From the NCBI RefSeq assembly GCF_001458775.1, contig NZ_CZPZ01000001.1, forward strand, positions 62,001 through 126,000: a DNA stretch of 64,000 nucleotides. Direction: 5' to 3'. The notes under the pieces are model-generated. The model made no database searches, was not told the DNA's origin, and saw only the letters and a program-made list of their open reading frames with translations. The stretch is from Candidatus Nitrospira nitrificans (GTDB lineage Bacteria; Nitrospirota; Nitrospiria; Nitrospirales; Nitrospiraceae). The stretch's first letter is position 1. Each line of letters starts with the position of its first letter. The translations under genes and the position numbers were made by a program. Below, piece after piece: positions 1 through 8,593 of the stretch.

Positions 1-1472
1 GTTTTACGGTGCTCGGCGCGACAGGCTTGACCACGACACGGATCGGGTTCGGAACATACCGCGTCGATATGCAGAATGCCGACCACCGCAACGCGCTGAA
101 AAAGGCGTTGCGAGAGTCTTGCAATCTCGTCGACACCTCGACGAATTACACAGACGGCGACAGCGAACGGTTGGTCGGCTCCGTACTGGCCGAGCTGGCA
201 GCCTCGGGTGAGGTTCGTCGCGAAGAAATCATCGTGGTCTCCAAAATCGGATATCTCCAGGGGCAGAATCTCAAACTTGCCGAAGCCAAGGAGGGATCCG
301 GCCGCCCCTACCCCGAACTGGTGAAGTACGGAGAGGGTATTTGGCATTGCATTCATCCTGAGTTTTTGGCGGACCAGCTGACGCTGTCCCTCGATCGTCT
401 GGGACTGACGACACTCGATTGCTGCCTGCTGCATAATCCTGAATATTTTTTGTCGGAATCGAAGCATCGTGGCACGGCTGATCTCACCGCATCGCGCGAG
501 GAATTCTATGCGCGCGTGGAACGGGCCTTTCTCTATTTTGAAACGCAGGTTGCAGCCGGACGACTCCGGTTCTACGGCGTGTCGTCCAACACCGTCACCG
601 CTGCGGCCGGCGATCCGGACGCGACGTCGCTCTCGCGTCTGGTGCAAGCAGCTGAAGCCGCGGCCCGATCCGCTGGTGCGTCCGTCCATCATTTTCGAGT
701 GCTTCAATGTCCGATGAATCTCATCGAGGCCGGAGCCGCCGGAACCGCCAATACCGGCCGGCCTCAGCTCCAGACCGTGCTCGACTATGCGCGCCAAAAC
801 AATATCGCGGTGCTCGTGAATCGGCCTTTGAATGCCATGGTGACTCCAAACAGGATGTTGCGGCTGGCGGATCTCCCTCTCGAGGATCCGCCCATCGATA
901 TCGATCACCAGCTGAGCGCCGTGGGCGCGCTCGAACAGGAATACCGGGATTCCATCGCGCCGAATATCCCACCATCCGGAACCGGGACGGCGCCGGCCGA
1001 ATACTTCATGTGGTCCGCCGAGCTGCGCCGCATTCATCCGCAGATTCAGGGTCTTGAACATTGGGAACAGATTGAGCACCATATGATCGCTCCACAGATC
1101 AACCAAGTCTTGCAGCTGCTCTCGCGCCGGCTTTCCGGAGAGGGAGCCGAGCAATGGGAACGCTGGCGTCAGCGCTATATTCCAGAGCTCCTGACGTTGT
1201 TGCGCGCATTCCGGCGCGAAGCCACCCTGCGGAGCCACGCGCAGACAGGACGAATCGTGCGAACGATCGACCCTCTGTTGCCGGCTTCGCACCGCGCCGC
1301 ATCACTCTCTCAAAAAATATTGTGGCTCCTCACGAGCACGCCTGGAGTCACCTGCGTGTTGAACGGCATGCGGACGCCGAAGTATGTTGCGGATTCGTTG
1401 GCGGTCTTGAGATGGGAACCGATCAGCGATACCCAGCCGATCTATGGAGCGGCACTGACGCTTCCTTGGTAA
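1..1472 (+). CDS. Aldo/keto reductase family protein (5' end outside window)
   Basis: Cytoplasmic NAD(P)H-dependent oxidoreductase of the aldo/keto reductase superfamily; the substrate cannot be told. The N-terminal barrel signatures are visible: IGFGTYR in the first strand, DTSTNYTDGDSERLVG with the expected catalytic Asp and Tyr, VVSKIGY with the Lys, and CCLLHNPEYF with the His. The usual enzyme is about 320 residues; this one continues for roughly 170 more residues of unassigned sequence. The frame is open to the window edge. The family normally has a few residues before LGATGL, so the GTG at 9 is probably internal and the true start lies just upstream. The next gene follows after 33 bases. 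Confidence 0.85.
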   Translation, partial: FTVLGATGLTTTRIGFGTYRVDMQNADHRNALKKALRESCNLVDTSTNYTDGDSERLVGSVLAELAASGEVRREEIIVVSKIGYLQGQNLKLAEAKEGSGRPYPELVKYGEGIWHCIHPEFLADQLTLSLDRLGLTTLDCCLLHNPEYFLSESKHRGTADLTASREEFYARVERAFLYFETQVAAGRLRFYGVSSNTVTAAAGDPDATSLSRLVQAAEAAARSAGASVHHFRVLQCPMNLIEAGAAGTANTGRPQLQTVLDYARQNNIAVLVNRPLNAMVTPNRMLRLADLPLEDPPIDIDHQLSAVGALEQEYRDSIAPNIPPSGTGTAPAEYFMWSAELRRIHPQIQGLEHWEQIEHHMIAPQINQVLQLLSRRLSGEGAEQWERWRQRYIPELLTLLRAFRREATLRSHAQTGRIVRTIDPLLPASHRAASLSQKILWLLTSTPGVTCVLNGMRTPKYVADSLAVLRWEPISDTQPIYGAALTLPW

Positions 1473-1505
1473 GGATCGGCTCATCCTTCCTGGGGAGGAG
1501 GATCT

Positions 1506-2078
1506 ATGACACAGGTTCGCGGCATCCTTGCGTCAAGCACGTTCGTCCTGGCCATACTCCTTTTCCAGGGTTGCGCGGCAAAATGGTGGTGGGGATCGGA
1601 ATCGGGGCAAGAGGGGCCGGCGCAAGTGGAGCTGATCAAAGAACCCGTGATCAAAGAGATTCCTCCCGACGACAGACAACTGACCGACTCGCGAACAAAC
1701 CCGGCCATGCAGTCAGAGCTCTTCTCTCGAAACGCGACCGGCCAGGCCCGTGAGACGTTCGGTGACATCCTCTTCGATTTCGATCAAGACATCCTCCGGA
1801 TAGAGGCCATGCGCGCCGTTGAGTTCAATGCGAAGGAGCTCCGGCATGAACGAGTGACGCATCTCGTGCTGGAAGGGCGCGGCGATGAATTCGGCACATC
1901 GGCGTACAATCTCGTGATCGGCGAACGCCGAGCGCGGAACGTACAATCCTACCTGCGTGAATTGGGGCTCTCCGTCGATGTCCGGACCATCAGTTATGGG
2001 AAAGATCGCCCGCTGTGTGTTGAGCATTCCGACGAGTGCAGGCGGAGAAATCGGAGCGTCCATTTCGTCGTCGACTGA
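1506..2078 (+). CDS. OmpA/Pal-like lipoprotein
   Basis: A 190-residue envelope lipoprotein. Residues 1-22 form a signal sequence ending in the lipobox LFQGC, so Cys22 should be lipidated. After a Pro/Glu-rich linker, residues about 80-190 form an OmpA-type peptidoglycan-binding domain: FDFDQDILR, the long helix, LEGRGDEFGTSAYNLVIGERRA and a final RRNRSVHFVV strand. This resembles Pal, which ties the outer membrane to peptidoglycan. Start ATG 1506 is preceded by a strong GGAGGAGG. No other Tol-Pal gene is nearby, so it is probably a stand-alone OmpA-domain lipoprotein rather than the main Pal. Confidence 0.85.
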   Translation: MTQVRGILASSTFVLAILLFQGCAAKWWWGSESGQEGPAQVELIKEPVIKEIPPDDRQLTDSRTNPAMQSELFSRNATGQARETFGDILFDFDQDILRIEAMRAVEFNAKELRHERVTHLVLEGRGDEFGTSAYNLVIGERRARNVQSYLRELGLSVDVRTISYGKDRPLCVEHSDECRRRNRSVHFVVD

Positions 2079-2148
2079 TAGACGCATCCCTCTCCGCGAT
2101 GCTCCCCTGCCGGCCCGTGCCTGTCACACGCAGTTTACACGCTGATTG

Positions 2149-2177
2149 TTGACAGGCGCCTGCGCTTTCATTAAGGT
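2149..2177 (+). promoter_or_regulatory. Candidate sigma-70 promoter for the Ppx/GppA gene
   Basis: TTGACA at 2149-2154 is followed after 17 bases by TAAGGT at 2172-2177, about 30 bases before the GTG at 2208. The -35 box is perfect and the -10 box is poor (three of six matches). It lies in the 129-base gap upstream of the phosphatase gene. Confidence 0.4.
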
Positions 2178-2207
2178 CCAACGAGTCTCCGATCGTGGGA
2201 AACCTCT

Positions 2208-3755
2208 GTGTCTAAACTCGCCGTCATCGACATCGGAACCAACTCGATTCATATGGTACTGGCTGAGATTCTCCCCGATGCCAGTTTCAAGATACTCGAC
2301 CGTTTTAAGGACATGACGCGGCTGGGCAACGGCGTGTTCGCCACCAAACGGCTCTCGGACGAAGCCATGTCCCGAGCGCTGGACGTACTTAAAACGTTGG
2401 TCACGCTTGCCCGGAACAAAGGCTTCGAACGGATCGTGGCCGTCGCAACCAGCGCCGTGCGCGAAGCTCAGAACGGCGGCGATTTCGTCTCCGTGCTCAT
2501 GGAGCAAACGGGACTGATGGTCAAGGTGATCAGTGGGACAGAAGAAGCCAGGCTGATTTTCCTCGGAGTCAAACACAGTATCGCCCTCCCGGACGGACCG
2601 ACACTGGTCGTCGACATCGGTGGCGGATCCGTCGAATTGGTCGTGGGGAATCGAGACGGCCTGATCCACGGCAAGAGCCTCAAGCTGGGCGCGATCCGCT
2701 TAGCGGAACAATGCCTTTTCAAGACACCTCCGTCGGAATCGATGATGCGCGCCCTCGAGCAGGTCGTGCTCGCGGAACTCCGGGATGCGCTCGGATGCTT
2801 CAAGCTCAAGAAATTCCACTCCCTGGTCGCCACCTCCGGCATGGCGGGAAATGTCGGCGAGATCATCCATCTCCGTCATACCGGCCGACCGTTGCCTCAG
2901 CTGAATCTCGCGACCGTGTCATTAAAGGATATCCGTGGTCTCGAAGCGGAGTTGGCTCGATCATCGGTGAAGGCTCGTTTGGCCATACCCGGCCTGGACC
3001 CCAAGCGGATCGACACGCTCTTGCCGGCTACCGTGGTACTCCGGTGCCTCTTGGAGCTGTCGGGTCTTCACGCAATCACGCTGTGCGACAAGGCCATTCG
3101 CGAGGGTGTGATCTACGATTTTATCGTCCGGCACCGAGAAGGGCTGAAAGCCGAACAGGATATTCCCGACGTTCGTCGTCGCAATGTGATCGGCTTCGCT
3201 CGACGCTGCCAGGCGCCGGAGGCTCATTCCCTGCATGTGGCCGACTTGGCGCTGAGCCTATTCGATCAAACGAAGAGAGAACATCGTTTAGGCCACCAAG
3301 AACGCACCTGGCTGGAGTACGCGGCCATCTTGCATGATGTCGGGTACCTCATCAATCCGAGGCAGCATCACAAACATGCGTACTACCTGATCAAGCATAG
3401 CGACCTCGGGGGATTCACGGCGGAGGACATTGATGTGATCGCCACCGTCACCCGCTACCATCGACGGGCCGTGCCGGCGCTGAAACACGAAGAATTCCAC
3501 CGTCTGACGCCGCGCCTGCAACGGGTGGTCAAGATCCTTGCCTCGTTGCTACGGATCGCCGACGGACTCGATCGAACGCATTTCTCCCTCGTTCCGGCCG
3601 TGCACGTCAAATTGGGGAAGCAGATCACGATGGAGGTTCGGCTGACCGGGGATGCGGAGATGGAGTTGTGGGCCGCGAAGAGCAGAGCCGACCTCTTCGA
3701 ACAAATCTTCCGCCGACGGGTTCAGTTTTCCGGAGTGCCGCTGGAAACCAAATAG
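2208..3755 (+). CDS. Ppx/GppA phosphatase with C-terminal HD domain
   Basis: Exopolyphosphatase/pppGpp phosphohydrolase family. It should hydrolyse polyphosphate or (p)ppGpp in the cytoplasm; the sequence does not separate the two. Residues 1-310 carry the ASKHA phosphatase fold: AVIDIGTNSIHMVLAE at the start, TSAVREAQNG, and the second phosphate loop VVDIGGGSVELV. Residues about 325-490 carry an HD-type domain (HSLHVADLAL, LHDVGY, HKHAYYLIKHS). 515 residues is normal for the family. It starts at GTG 2208, the first start before the conserved beta strand. Two bases separate it from the following kinase-like gene, so the two are probably co-transcribed with a phosphate-related group. Confidence 0.9.
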   Translation: MSKLAVIDIGTNSIHMVLAEILPDASFKILDRFKDMTRLGNGVFATKRLSDEAMSRALDVLKTLVTLARNKGFERIVAVATSAVREAQNGGDFVSVLMEQTGLMVKVISGTEEARLIFLGVKHSIALPDGPTLVVDIGGGSVELVVGNRDGLIHGKSLKLGAIRLAEQCLFKTPPSESMMRALEQVVLAELRDALGCFKLKKFHSLVATSGMAGNVGEIIHLRHTGRPLPQLNLATVSLKDIRGLEAELARSSVKARLAIPGLDPKRIDTLLPATVVLRCLLELSGLHAITLCDKAIREGVIYDFIVRHREGLKAEQDIPDVRRRNVIGFARRCQAPEAHSLHVADLALSLFDQTKREHRLGHQERTWLEYAAILHDVGYLINPRQHHKHAYYLIKHSDLGGFTAEDIDVIATVTRYHRRAVPALKHEEFHRLTPRLQRVVKILASLLRIADGLDRTHFSLVPAVHVKLGKQITMEVRLTGDAEMELWAAKSRADLFEQIFRRRVQFSGVPLETK

Positions 3756-3757
3756 GC

Positions 3758-4507
3758 ATGAGCGAATTCCACATCCATAAGACAGCGCCTCATCCCCATC
3801 CGGGAAAGCTGATCATCGTCGAAGGCATCGATGGGTCAGGCAAAAGCACCCAACTTCAACTGCTGCATAAATGGCTCGAGTCCAAAGGCCACAAGGTGTT
3901 CTTTACCGAATGGAACTCCTCTGAGCTGGTGAAGGAAACCACGAAACGAGGGAAAAAGTCGAAGAGCCTCACCCCGACGACATTCAGCCTGTTGCATGCC
4001 ACGGACTTTGCCAGCCGCCTGTATCATCAGATTCTCCCTCCCTTGAAGGCCGGCATGATCGTCCTCGCCGATCGCTACATCTACACGGCATTTGCGCGCG
4101 ATGTCGTGCGCGGCGTGGCGAACGAATGGGTTCGCAAACTCTACGCGTTCGCGATCCGGCCCGATATGGCATTTTATTTCAGCGTCCCCATTGAAGTCGC
4201 CATCTCCAGACTTCTGCGAGGCACGCGCGGCCAATTCAAGTACTATGAAGCCGGCATGGACATGGACCTGAGCCCCGACGTCACCGAAAGTTTCCGACTC
4301 TTTCAATCGCAAATCCTCGCGGAGTACGGCAAGATCGTCGACGAATATGGTCTCTTGACGATGGACGCGACGTTGGAGATCGAGACGCAGCAAGAGCAAA
4401 TGCGGGCGCTCGTGGAAGAAGCGCTCCGTGGCTATAAACCAAGACGAGGCACCTATGGCCGACGCACGCTTTTTTGGAGACGGTTTGAAGTACCTCGATC
4501 CGAGTGA
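3758..4507 (+). CDS. Thymidylate-kinase-like P-loop kinase, copy 1
   Basis: A 249-residue nucleoside-monophosphate-kinase-fold protein of the thymidylate kinase family. It has an intact P-loop (EGIDGSGKST, about residues 23-32), the DRY-type motif LADRYIYTA and a LLHATDF helix resembling the family LLFAADR. It might phosphorylate dTMP or another small acceptor. Sequence between the P-loop and DRY differs from housekeeping Tmk, and the polyphosphatase-like neighbour leaves room for a phosphate-related role. Start ATG 3758 is two bases after the preceding stop; a longer in-frame start at 3668 would lie inside that gene and was not used. Its 3' end overlaps the second copy by 53 bases. Confidence 0.8.
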   Translation: MSEFHIHKTAPHPHPGKLIIVEGIDGSGKSTQLQLLHKWLESKGHKVFFTEWNSSELVKETTKRGKKSKSLTPTTFSLLHATDFASRLYHQILPPLKAGMIVLADRYIYTAFARDVVRGVANEWVRKLYAFAIRPDMAFYFSVPIEVAISRLLRGTRGQFKYYEAGMDMDLSPDVTESFRLFQSQILAEYGKIVDEYGLLTMDATLEIETQQEQMRALVEEALRGYKPRRGTYGRRTLFWRRFEVPRSE

Positions 4508-5177
4508 CCTGAAAGGCAAGTTGATTGCCATCGAGGGAACCGACGGAGTGGGGCGCACGACTCACATTGAGATGTTGCAGGAATGGCTGGAAGTCCAGGG
4601 CTACGGGGTCATGACGACCGGTTGGACTCGCTCCAACCTCATGTCCAAAACGATCGAGGTGGCCAAGGCCGGCAACATTCTTGACCGTTGGTCGCTCAGT
4701 CTCCTCTATGCAACGGATTTCGCCGATCGCCTCGAACATCAGATCATTCCGGCTCTTCGTTCAGGGTTCGTCGTCTTGGCGGACCGCTACATCTATACGG
4801 CATTGGCTCGCGATTTCGTGCGAAGCGCCGATCGGAAATGGATCCGGGACGTGTTCGGATTTGCGTTGATTCCGGACCTTGTGTGTTATCTCCGAATTGA
4901 TGTCGAAACCCTGGCGCTGCGGGTCATCGAGACCACCGGAATGAACTACTGGGAATCCGGCATGGATCTCAGGCTCGGAGGGGATCTCTACGACAGTTTC
5001 AAGAAATACCAGTCGCTGCTGATCGAAGAATTCGACAAGATGGCCATAGAATTTCGCTTCAATGTCGTCGACGCCAGAAAGTCTCCCGAGGAGATCCAGG
5101 ACGAGCTCCGAGGACATATTCTGCCGGTACTGCGGAACCACACGCCTACGATCGATACCAAATCGGCGGCATCTTAA
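4455..5177 (+). CDS. Thymidylate-kinase-like protein, copy 2, with altered P-loop
   Basis: Paralogue of the preceding gene, alignable along its whole length (LLYATDFADRLEHQI, LADRYIYTALARDFVR, ESGMDLRL). The P-loop reads EGTDGVGRTT: the invariant Lys of GxxGxGK(S/T) is Arg. That Lys contacts the ATP phosphates in this fold, so the protein may be weakly active or inactive, or may serve as partner of copy 1. These roles are inferred. Start ATG 4455 has GAGG five bases upstream; the in-frame ATG at 4428 lacks a good site. The gene overlaps copy 1 by 53 bases and its stop overlaps the convergent sixA gene by four bases. Confidence 0.78.
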   Translation: MADARFFGDGLKYLDPSDLKGKLIAIEGTDGVGRTTHIEMLQEWLEVQGYGVMTTGWTRSNLMSKTIEVAKAGNILDRWSLSLLYATDFADRLEHQIIPALRSGFVVLADRYIYTALARDFVRSADRKWIRDVFGFALIPDLVCYLRIDVETLALRVIETTGMNYWESGMDLRLGGDLYDSFKKYQSLLIEEFDKMAIEFRFNVVDARKSPEEIQDELRGHILPVLRNHTPTIDTKSAAS

Positions 5178-5707
5178 GAATCTCCCGTTCCTTTCTTGGC
5201 ATGAGAGCGCTTCCCGAACGCCCGCAGCTGGACCGGCTGAAGCCACCAGCACAACCGCCCCCGAGCCGGATTGAGCATGCCCTCGGACTGGACGCGCGCG
5301 GCGCCGGCCTTCTTGAGCGGAAAGCTGGGAAAGGCCTTGCCACAGAGCAACAGACTCACCGCTTCACCAAGCTGAGGCTCATGTCCCACACATATCACCA
5401 CCGAGTCCGAGGGAAGCGTGTTGAGAAGCGCGACAAGCTGCTCCGGTTTCGCTCCGACAGCCAACTCTTCCCGTGTCTCAACCTTGAGAGCCGGACAGAC
5501 AACCGCGCGTAGCAGCCTCGCCGTGTCGTAAGCCCGCACGAACGGACTCGTCAACAGATGGGTCGGCTTACAGTCGAGCGCGGCAAGCCCTCCGGCGGCC
5601 TGCTTGACGCGTTTTTTGCCTTTCTCCGTCAGCGGACGATTTTCTTCTGTTCCTTCCCATTCGTCGGGCTCTACTGCAATGCCATGGCGAACCACAATAC
5701 AGTCCAT
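5174..5707 (-). CDS. sixA: Phosphohistidine phosphatase SixA-like
   Basis: Histidine-phosphatase (phosphoglycerate-mutase-like) family, SixA branch, 177 residues. Members remove phosphate from phosphohistidine, for example on Hpt domains. The catalytic RHG motif lies at the N-terminus (CIVVRHGIAV), followed by ENRPLTEKGKKR, the LTSPFVRAYDTARLL stretch and the second catalytic His in VICVGHEPQL. Start ATG 5707 has GGGAGG eight bases upstream; an earlier GTG at 5740 lies before this site. It is convergent with the kinase-like pair and divergent from the PsiE-like gene. SixA enzymes often sit beside Ppx and polyphosphate-linked genes, which matches this setting. Confidence 0.85.
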   Translation of the reverse strand: MDCIVVRHGIAVEPDEWEGTEENRPLTEKGKKRVKQAAGGLAALDCKPTHLLTSPFVRAYDTARLLRAVVCPALKVETREELAVGAKPEQLVALLNTLPSDSVVICVGHEPQLGEAVSLLLCGKAFPSFPLKKAGAARVQSEGMLNPARGRLCWWLQPVQLRAFGKRSHAKKGTGDS

Positions 5708-5840
5708 GCGGCCTCCCTCTAGTGGACATGAGCCTACCACACCGCAACCATGCAGTTAACACAAGTTTTACCTCTTCGTGACCGTTCCGAAACGATGGCC
5801 CGATACTCTCATGGCGGATACAAGGGAAAGGAAGGACGCC

Positions 5841-6359
5841 ATGCCGACACTCGAAGCAGCTCGTCTCTTTGATGGAGGAGTTTTCCGGCGTCGAATCTTT
5901 CACCTCGACCTTCTCGATGTATGGAGCGTGGCCATGAAAGGTGTGCTCAGCCTCGTGATTCTGACGCTCCTAGCCGCCCTGACCGGAGGCGCGCTAAAAA
6001 CGTTTTGGGATATCCGCTTGCTCGTCGATCACTCGGCCGAAGTCGTGTTGCGGCAAATCATCGTCAATACGCTCATTTTGCTGGCCATCGTCGAAGTCTT
6101 CAAAACCACGGTGACCTACTTTCGAGAAGGTCGCGTCAAGGTGACGTTCATCGTTGATACGATTCTCGTCGTCATGCTGACGGAAGTGATTTCCCAATGG
6201 TTCAAGGGAGGAGACTGGCAAGCCCTGACGGCGCTCTGCGGCATTGTGCTGGTATTAGGAATCGTTCGCGTCATGGCCGTTCGGTGGAGTCCGGCCGTGA
6301 GGACCGAGCCCCATGATTCCGTTCACGATGATCTGCGTAACCAGGGAAGATGTCGATGA
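5841..6359 (+). CDS. PsiE-like phosphate-starvation membrane protein
   Basis: A 172-residue inner-membrane protein with four predicted hydrophobic helices: VLSLVILTLLAALTG, IIVNTLILLAIVEVF, TFIVDTILVVMLTEVI and ALCGIVLVLGIVRVM. The layout and the FREGRVKVTFIVDT stretch between helices 2 and 3 resemble the PsiE family, whose E. coli member is induced by phosphate starvation; its biochemical role is unknown. Start ATG 5841 has AAGGAAGG five bases upstream; earlier in-frame starts at 5778 and 5811 lack one. The next small gene starts inside its 3' end. The family call rests on topology and motif recall. Confidence 0.65.
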   Translation: MPTLEAARLFDGGVFRRRIFHLDLLDVWSVAMKGVLSLVILTLLAALTGGALKTFWDIRLLVDHSAEVVLRQIIVNTLILLAIVEVFKTTVTYFREGRVKVTFIVDTILVVMLTEVISQWFKGGDWQALTALCGIVLVLGIVRVMAVRWSPAVRTEPHDSVHDDLRNQGRCR

Positions 6360-6559
6360 CTCGACATGCTGCGGCAAAACTATTGGCCATCGTCCAAGAG
6401 CGGCGACAGATCCAGCTTGAAGAACTGCTCTCCTCTCTTCCCGAGCTCACTTGGAATCAGGTGTTCTCGTTGGTGGATGAACTCAGTCGTCGAGACGTGA
6501 TCCATGTGCAACGGCGCGGGTTCGACTACGAATTGCGAGTCGCTTCTTTGCCTCCATAG
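6356..6559 (+). CDS. Small winged-helix-like hypothetical protein
   Basis: A 67-residue soluble protein. Its pattern of three short helices followed by a basic strand pair (VFSLVDELSRRDVIHVQRRG) looks like a small winged-helix DNA-binding domain, as found in short regulators. No family was recognised with certainty. It overlaps the end of the PsiE-like gene by four bases, so translation is probably coupled. An ATG six bases upstream (6350) is also possible, but AGGGAAG sits at better spacing for 6356. It ends 13 bases from the convergent TPR gene. Confidence 0.55.
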   Translation: MTRHAAAKLLAIVQERRQIQLEELLSSLPELTWNQVFSLVDELSRRDVIHVQRRGFDYELRVASLPP

Positions 6560-6572
6560 GAGACGACTCGAA

Positions 6573-7001
6573 CTAAAGTTTTTTCGTGGCTACTATCCGG
6601 CGGCGAGCGCTGAGCTGCTCGATACGTTCCGCCACATCCCGATAGGCCGCATCCTCCCGCCTGATCCAGCGATAGGCTTCCAGCGTTTCTGCAATTCTGC
6701 CCAACGATTCCAGCGTGCGACCCAACACATAGAGGATCTGGACGGTTTCCTTGGAAGAGCCGGGTGTGGTCTTGAGCGCTTGTTGAAATGCCGTGACGGC
6801 ATCCTCATAGCAGCCGGATAATTTATAACAAAGTCCCATCTGCGCATACGCCTTGACGGCCAAGGTGACTTCTACTGCGGCCATTGTAAACTGGTCGATT
6901 GCGGCCTTGTACAGCCCGGCCTTTTTCAGCGCGATCCCCCGCTCATAGCGCTCCGCTGGGCTTACGTCTTGGTCGGACAGGTCCTTGATCGAATCCGACA
7001 T
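6573..7001 (-). CDS. Small TPR-repeat protein
   Basis: A 142-residue soluble protein of tandem helical repeats (KAYAQMGLCYKLSGCYEDAV and ILYVLGRTLESLGRIAETL) with no signal peptide. It aligns with the last 110 residues of the neighbouring secretion ATPase: both contain KAY-Q-GLCY, a 20-residue repeat, then LYVLGR-LES-G and a final YRD element. It is therefore a free-standing paralogue of that TPR domain. A role as adaptor or partner competing with the ATPase tail is inferred from this and from position. Confidence 0.7.
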   Translation of the reverse strand: MSDSIKDLSDQDVSPAERYERGIALKKAGLYKAAIDQFTMAAVEVTLAVKAYAQMGLCYKLSGCYEDAVTAFQQALKTTPGSSKETVQILYVLGRTLESLGRIAETLEAYRWIRREDAAYRDVAERIEQLSARRRIVATKKL

Positions 7002-7156
7002 GATTCACTCATCACTCCTCACCGCTTCCGATCGCACCGTTCTATCAAAGCAGAAATCACCCCGTTTAGACAGAAAGAATAGAAAACTCCCTCCGCTTCC
7101 TGACTCGCCTCAGTGCGAGGCAGACAGGGAATCACTATCGAACAATTGAGGGACGT

Positions 7157-8563
7157 TTACTTCCGACTACCGATAAGCAAGCGTTGGACAGTCTCTACGA
7201 CACCGGCGATCCACGAGTGCTGTTCCGTGGCGGATTTCTTGTTGGGGCTCGACTGTTTCTGAGTCGACTGCAATTCTCGCAACCGGCTCGTGATATCTCG
7301 ATATGTTGGGGCCGACTGATGGATGCGATGGTAGACGTCGACCGCTTGGCCGACCTTCCCGATAGACTCGAGACTGCGCCCCAAGACATAGAGCACGTCA
7401 AGAATATCCTGCTGTGGGGCGGTGGAATCGTCCAGAGCCGTGCGGAATGCCTGTATCGCCGCATGATGTTCTTTCATCTTGACGTAACACAATCCGACTT
7501 GTGAATAGGCCTTGAACCACATGGACTTGTCCTTGGCCGCCGAGTGAAACAACTCAACCGCTTCTTCCAATCGCGCTTGTTCTTTAAGATCCATCGCTCG
7601 CGCATAGTCTTCCTCCGGAAAGCTCATCGGATGGGCCTCGGCCGATTCAACGGACTCTGCGTTCAACCCTGGGCTTGGAATGGGATCATTCAGTTCCCCC
7701 GGATCTTCCGGAGCCGCCGCGAGTCCGACCAGCTCCTCTTGCTCGGCCAGGGGAAGGATGCCTCCCTTGCTTCGATCCAGCGCGGCTTGGGCCACCAACT
7801 TGGAGGTAATGATTCTCACCTGTTCGGCATACCCGTAGGTCAAGGCGATATCGGAGACTTGATTGATCAGCCTCGGGTTCCCTCGGCTCAATCGATGCAC
7901 CAGCGCGCACGCCTTGTTCGTAAAGAGGGCCGGCGATCCGCCGGCGACTCGCAGTCGATGTCGAATACAGTTGGCGGTATCGCTCTCGGAGAGCGGTTTC
8001 AGATGGTAGTCGACGACGATCCGCTGCGCGAATTGAGTCATGTCGACACGCCGAAGCAGCGTGTGGAGATCGGGTTGACCGGAGAGGATGATCTGGAGTT
8101 TCAAGGTCTTGCCGTCGTTCATGTTGGACAACAGCCGCAGCTCTTCAAGCAACTCAGCCCCCAGACTTTGCGCTTCATCAACGATGAGAATCACCCGTCG
8201 CGAACGCTTGGCTTCTTGAGACAGAAACTCTGAAAAAAGATGGTAGGCTTCGATCGGATCAAGCCGCTTGGTGCTTAACCCAAGGGACAACAAAATCCAA
8301 GGCAAGAGTTGATCGATATCATAACGAGCATTGGTGACCAGCCCGATCTTATGTTTATTGCCGTGCTCGGCGATGAGTTTCCGCAGCAGGGATGTCTTGC
8401 CCATGCCGGGATCGCCTGTCAGCACCATAAACGGCGCCTGACTCAGAACCCCATATTCCAACAAGCTATAGGCGGCCTGATGCTCCGAGCCATGGTACAG
8501 AAAGCTGCTGTCCGGCAAGAGCGCGAACGGCTTAGCCTTGAATCGATAGAATGCTTCGTACAT
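7157..8563 (-). CDS. ExeA-like secretion ATPase of exosortase/EPS locus, TPR tail
   Basis: A 468-residue cytoplasmic AAA ATPase of the ExeA/GspA-like group found in PEP-CTERM exopolysaccharide loci (putative secretion ATPase). It opens with MYEAFYRFKAKPF, typical of the family. Walker A is GDPGMGKT at about residues 50-57, Walker B is VILIVDEAQ near 130, and RGNPRLINQVSDIAL lies in the C-terminal lid. Residues about 330-440 are an added TPR block not present in the shortest family members. It is the last gene of a run of minus-strand EPS assembly genes and probably powers or gates export. Confidence 0.85.
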   Translation of the reverse strand: MYEAFYRFKAKPFALLPDSSFLYHGSEHQAAYSLLEYGVLSQAPFMVLTGDPGMGKTSLLRKLIAEHGNKHKIGLVTNARYDIDQLLPWILLSLGLSTKRLDPIEAYHLFSEFLSQEAKRSRRVILIVDEAQSLGAELLEELRLLSNMNDGKTLKLQIILSGQPDLHTLLRRVDMTQFAQRIVVDYHLKPLSESDTANCIRHRLRVAGGSPALFTNKACALVHRLSRGNPRLINQVSDIALTYGYAEQVRIITSKLVAQAALDRSKGGILPLAEQEELVGLAAAPEDPGELNDPIPSPGLNAESVESAEAHPMSFPEEDYARAMDLKEQARLEEAVELFHSAAKDKSMWFKAYSQVGLCYVKMKEHHAAIQAFRTALDDSTAPQQDILDVLYVLGRSLESIGKVGQAVDVYHRIHQSAPTYRDITSRLRELQSTQKQSSPNKKSATEQHSWIAGVVETVQRLLIGSRK

Positions 8564-8593
8564 GGGTGCGCCGGTCGACAGTCGATTCGGGAG

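Noticed and set aside
721-1753. Several antisense or shifted frames over the aldo/keto reductase and OmpA genes
   Set aside because: They are Arg/Pro-rich shadows of high-G+C coding sequence with no ribosome-binding sites or family features.
7085-7135. Hairpin CTCGCCTCAGTGCGAGGC between the TPR gene and the secretion ATPase gene, considered as a terminator
   Set aside because: Overlapping alternative short stems and no U-tract adjacent; a T-rich stretch is about 20 bases away.
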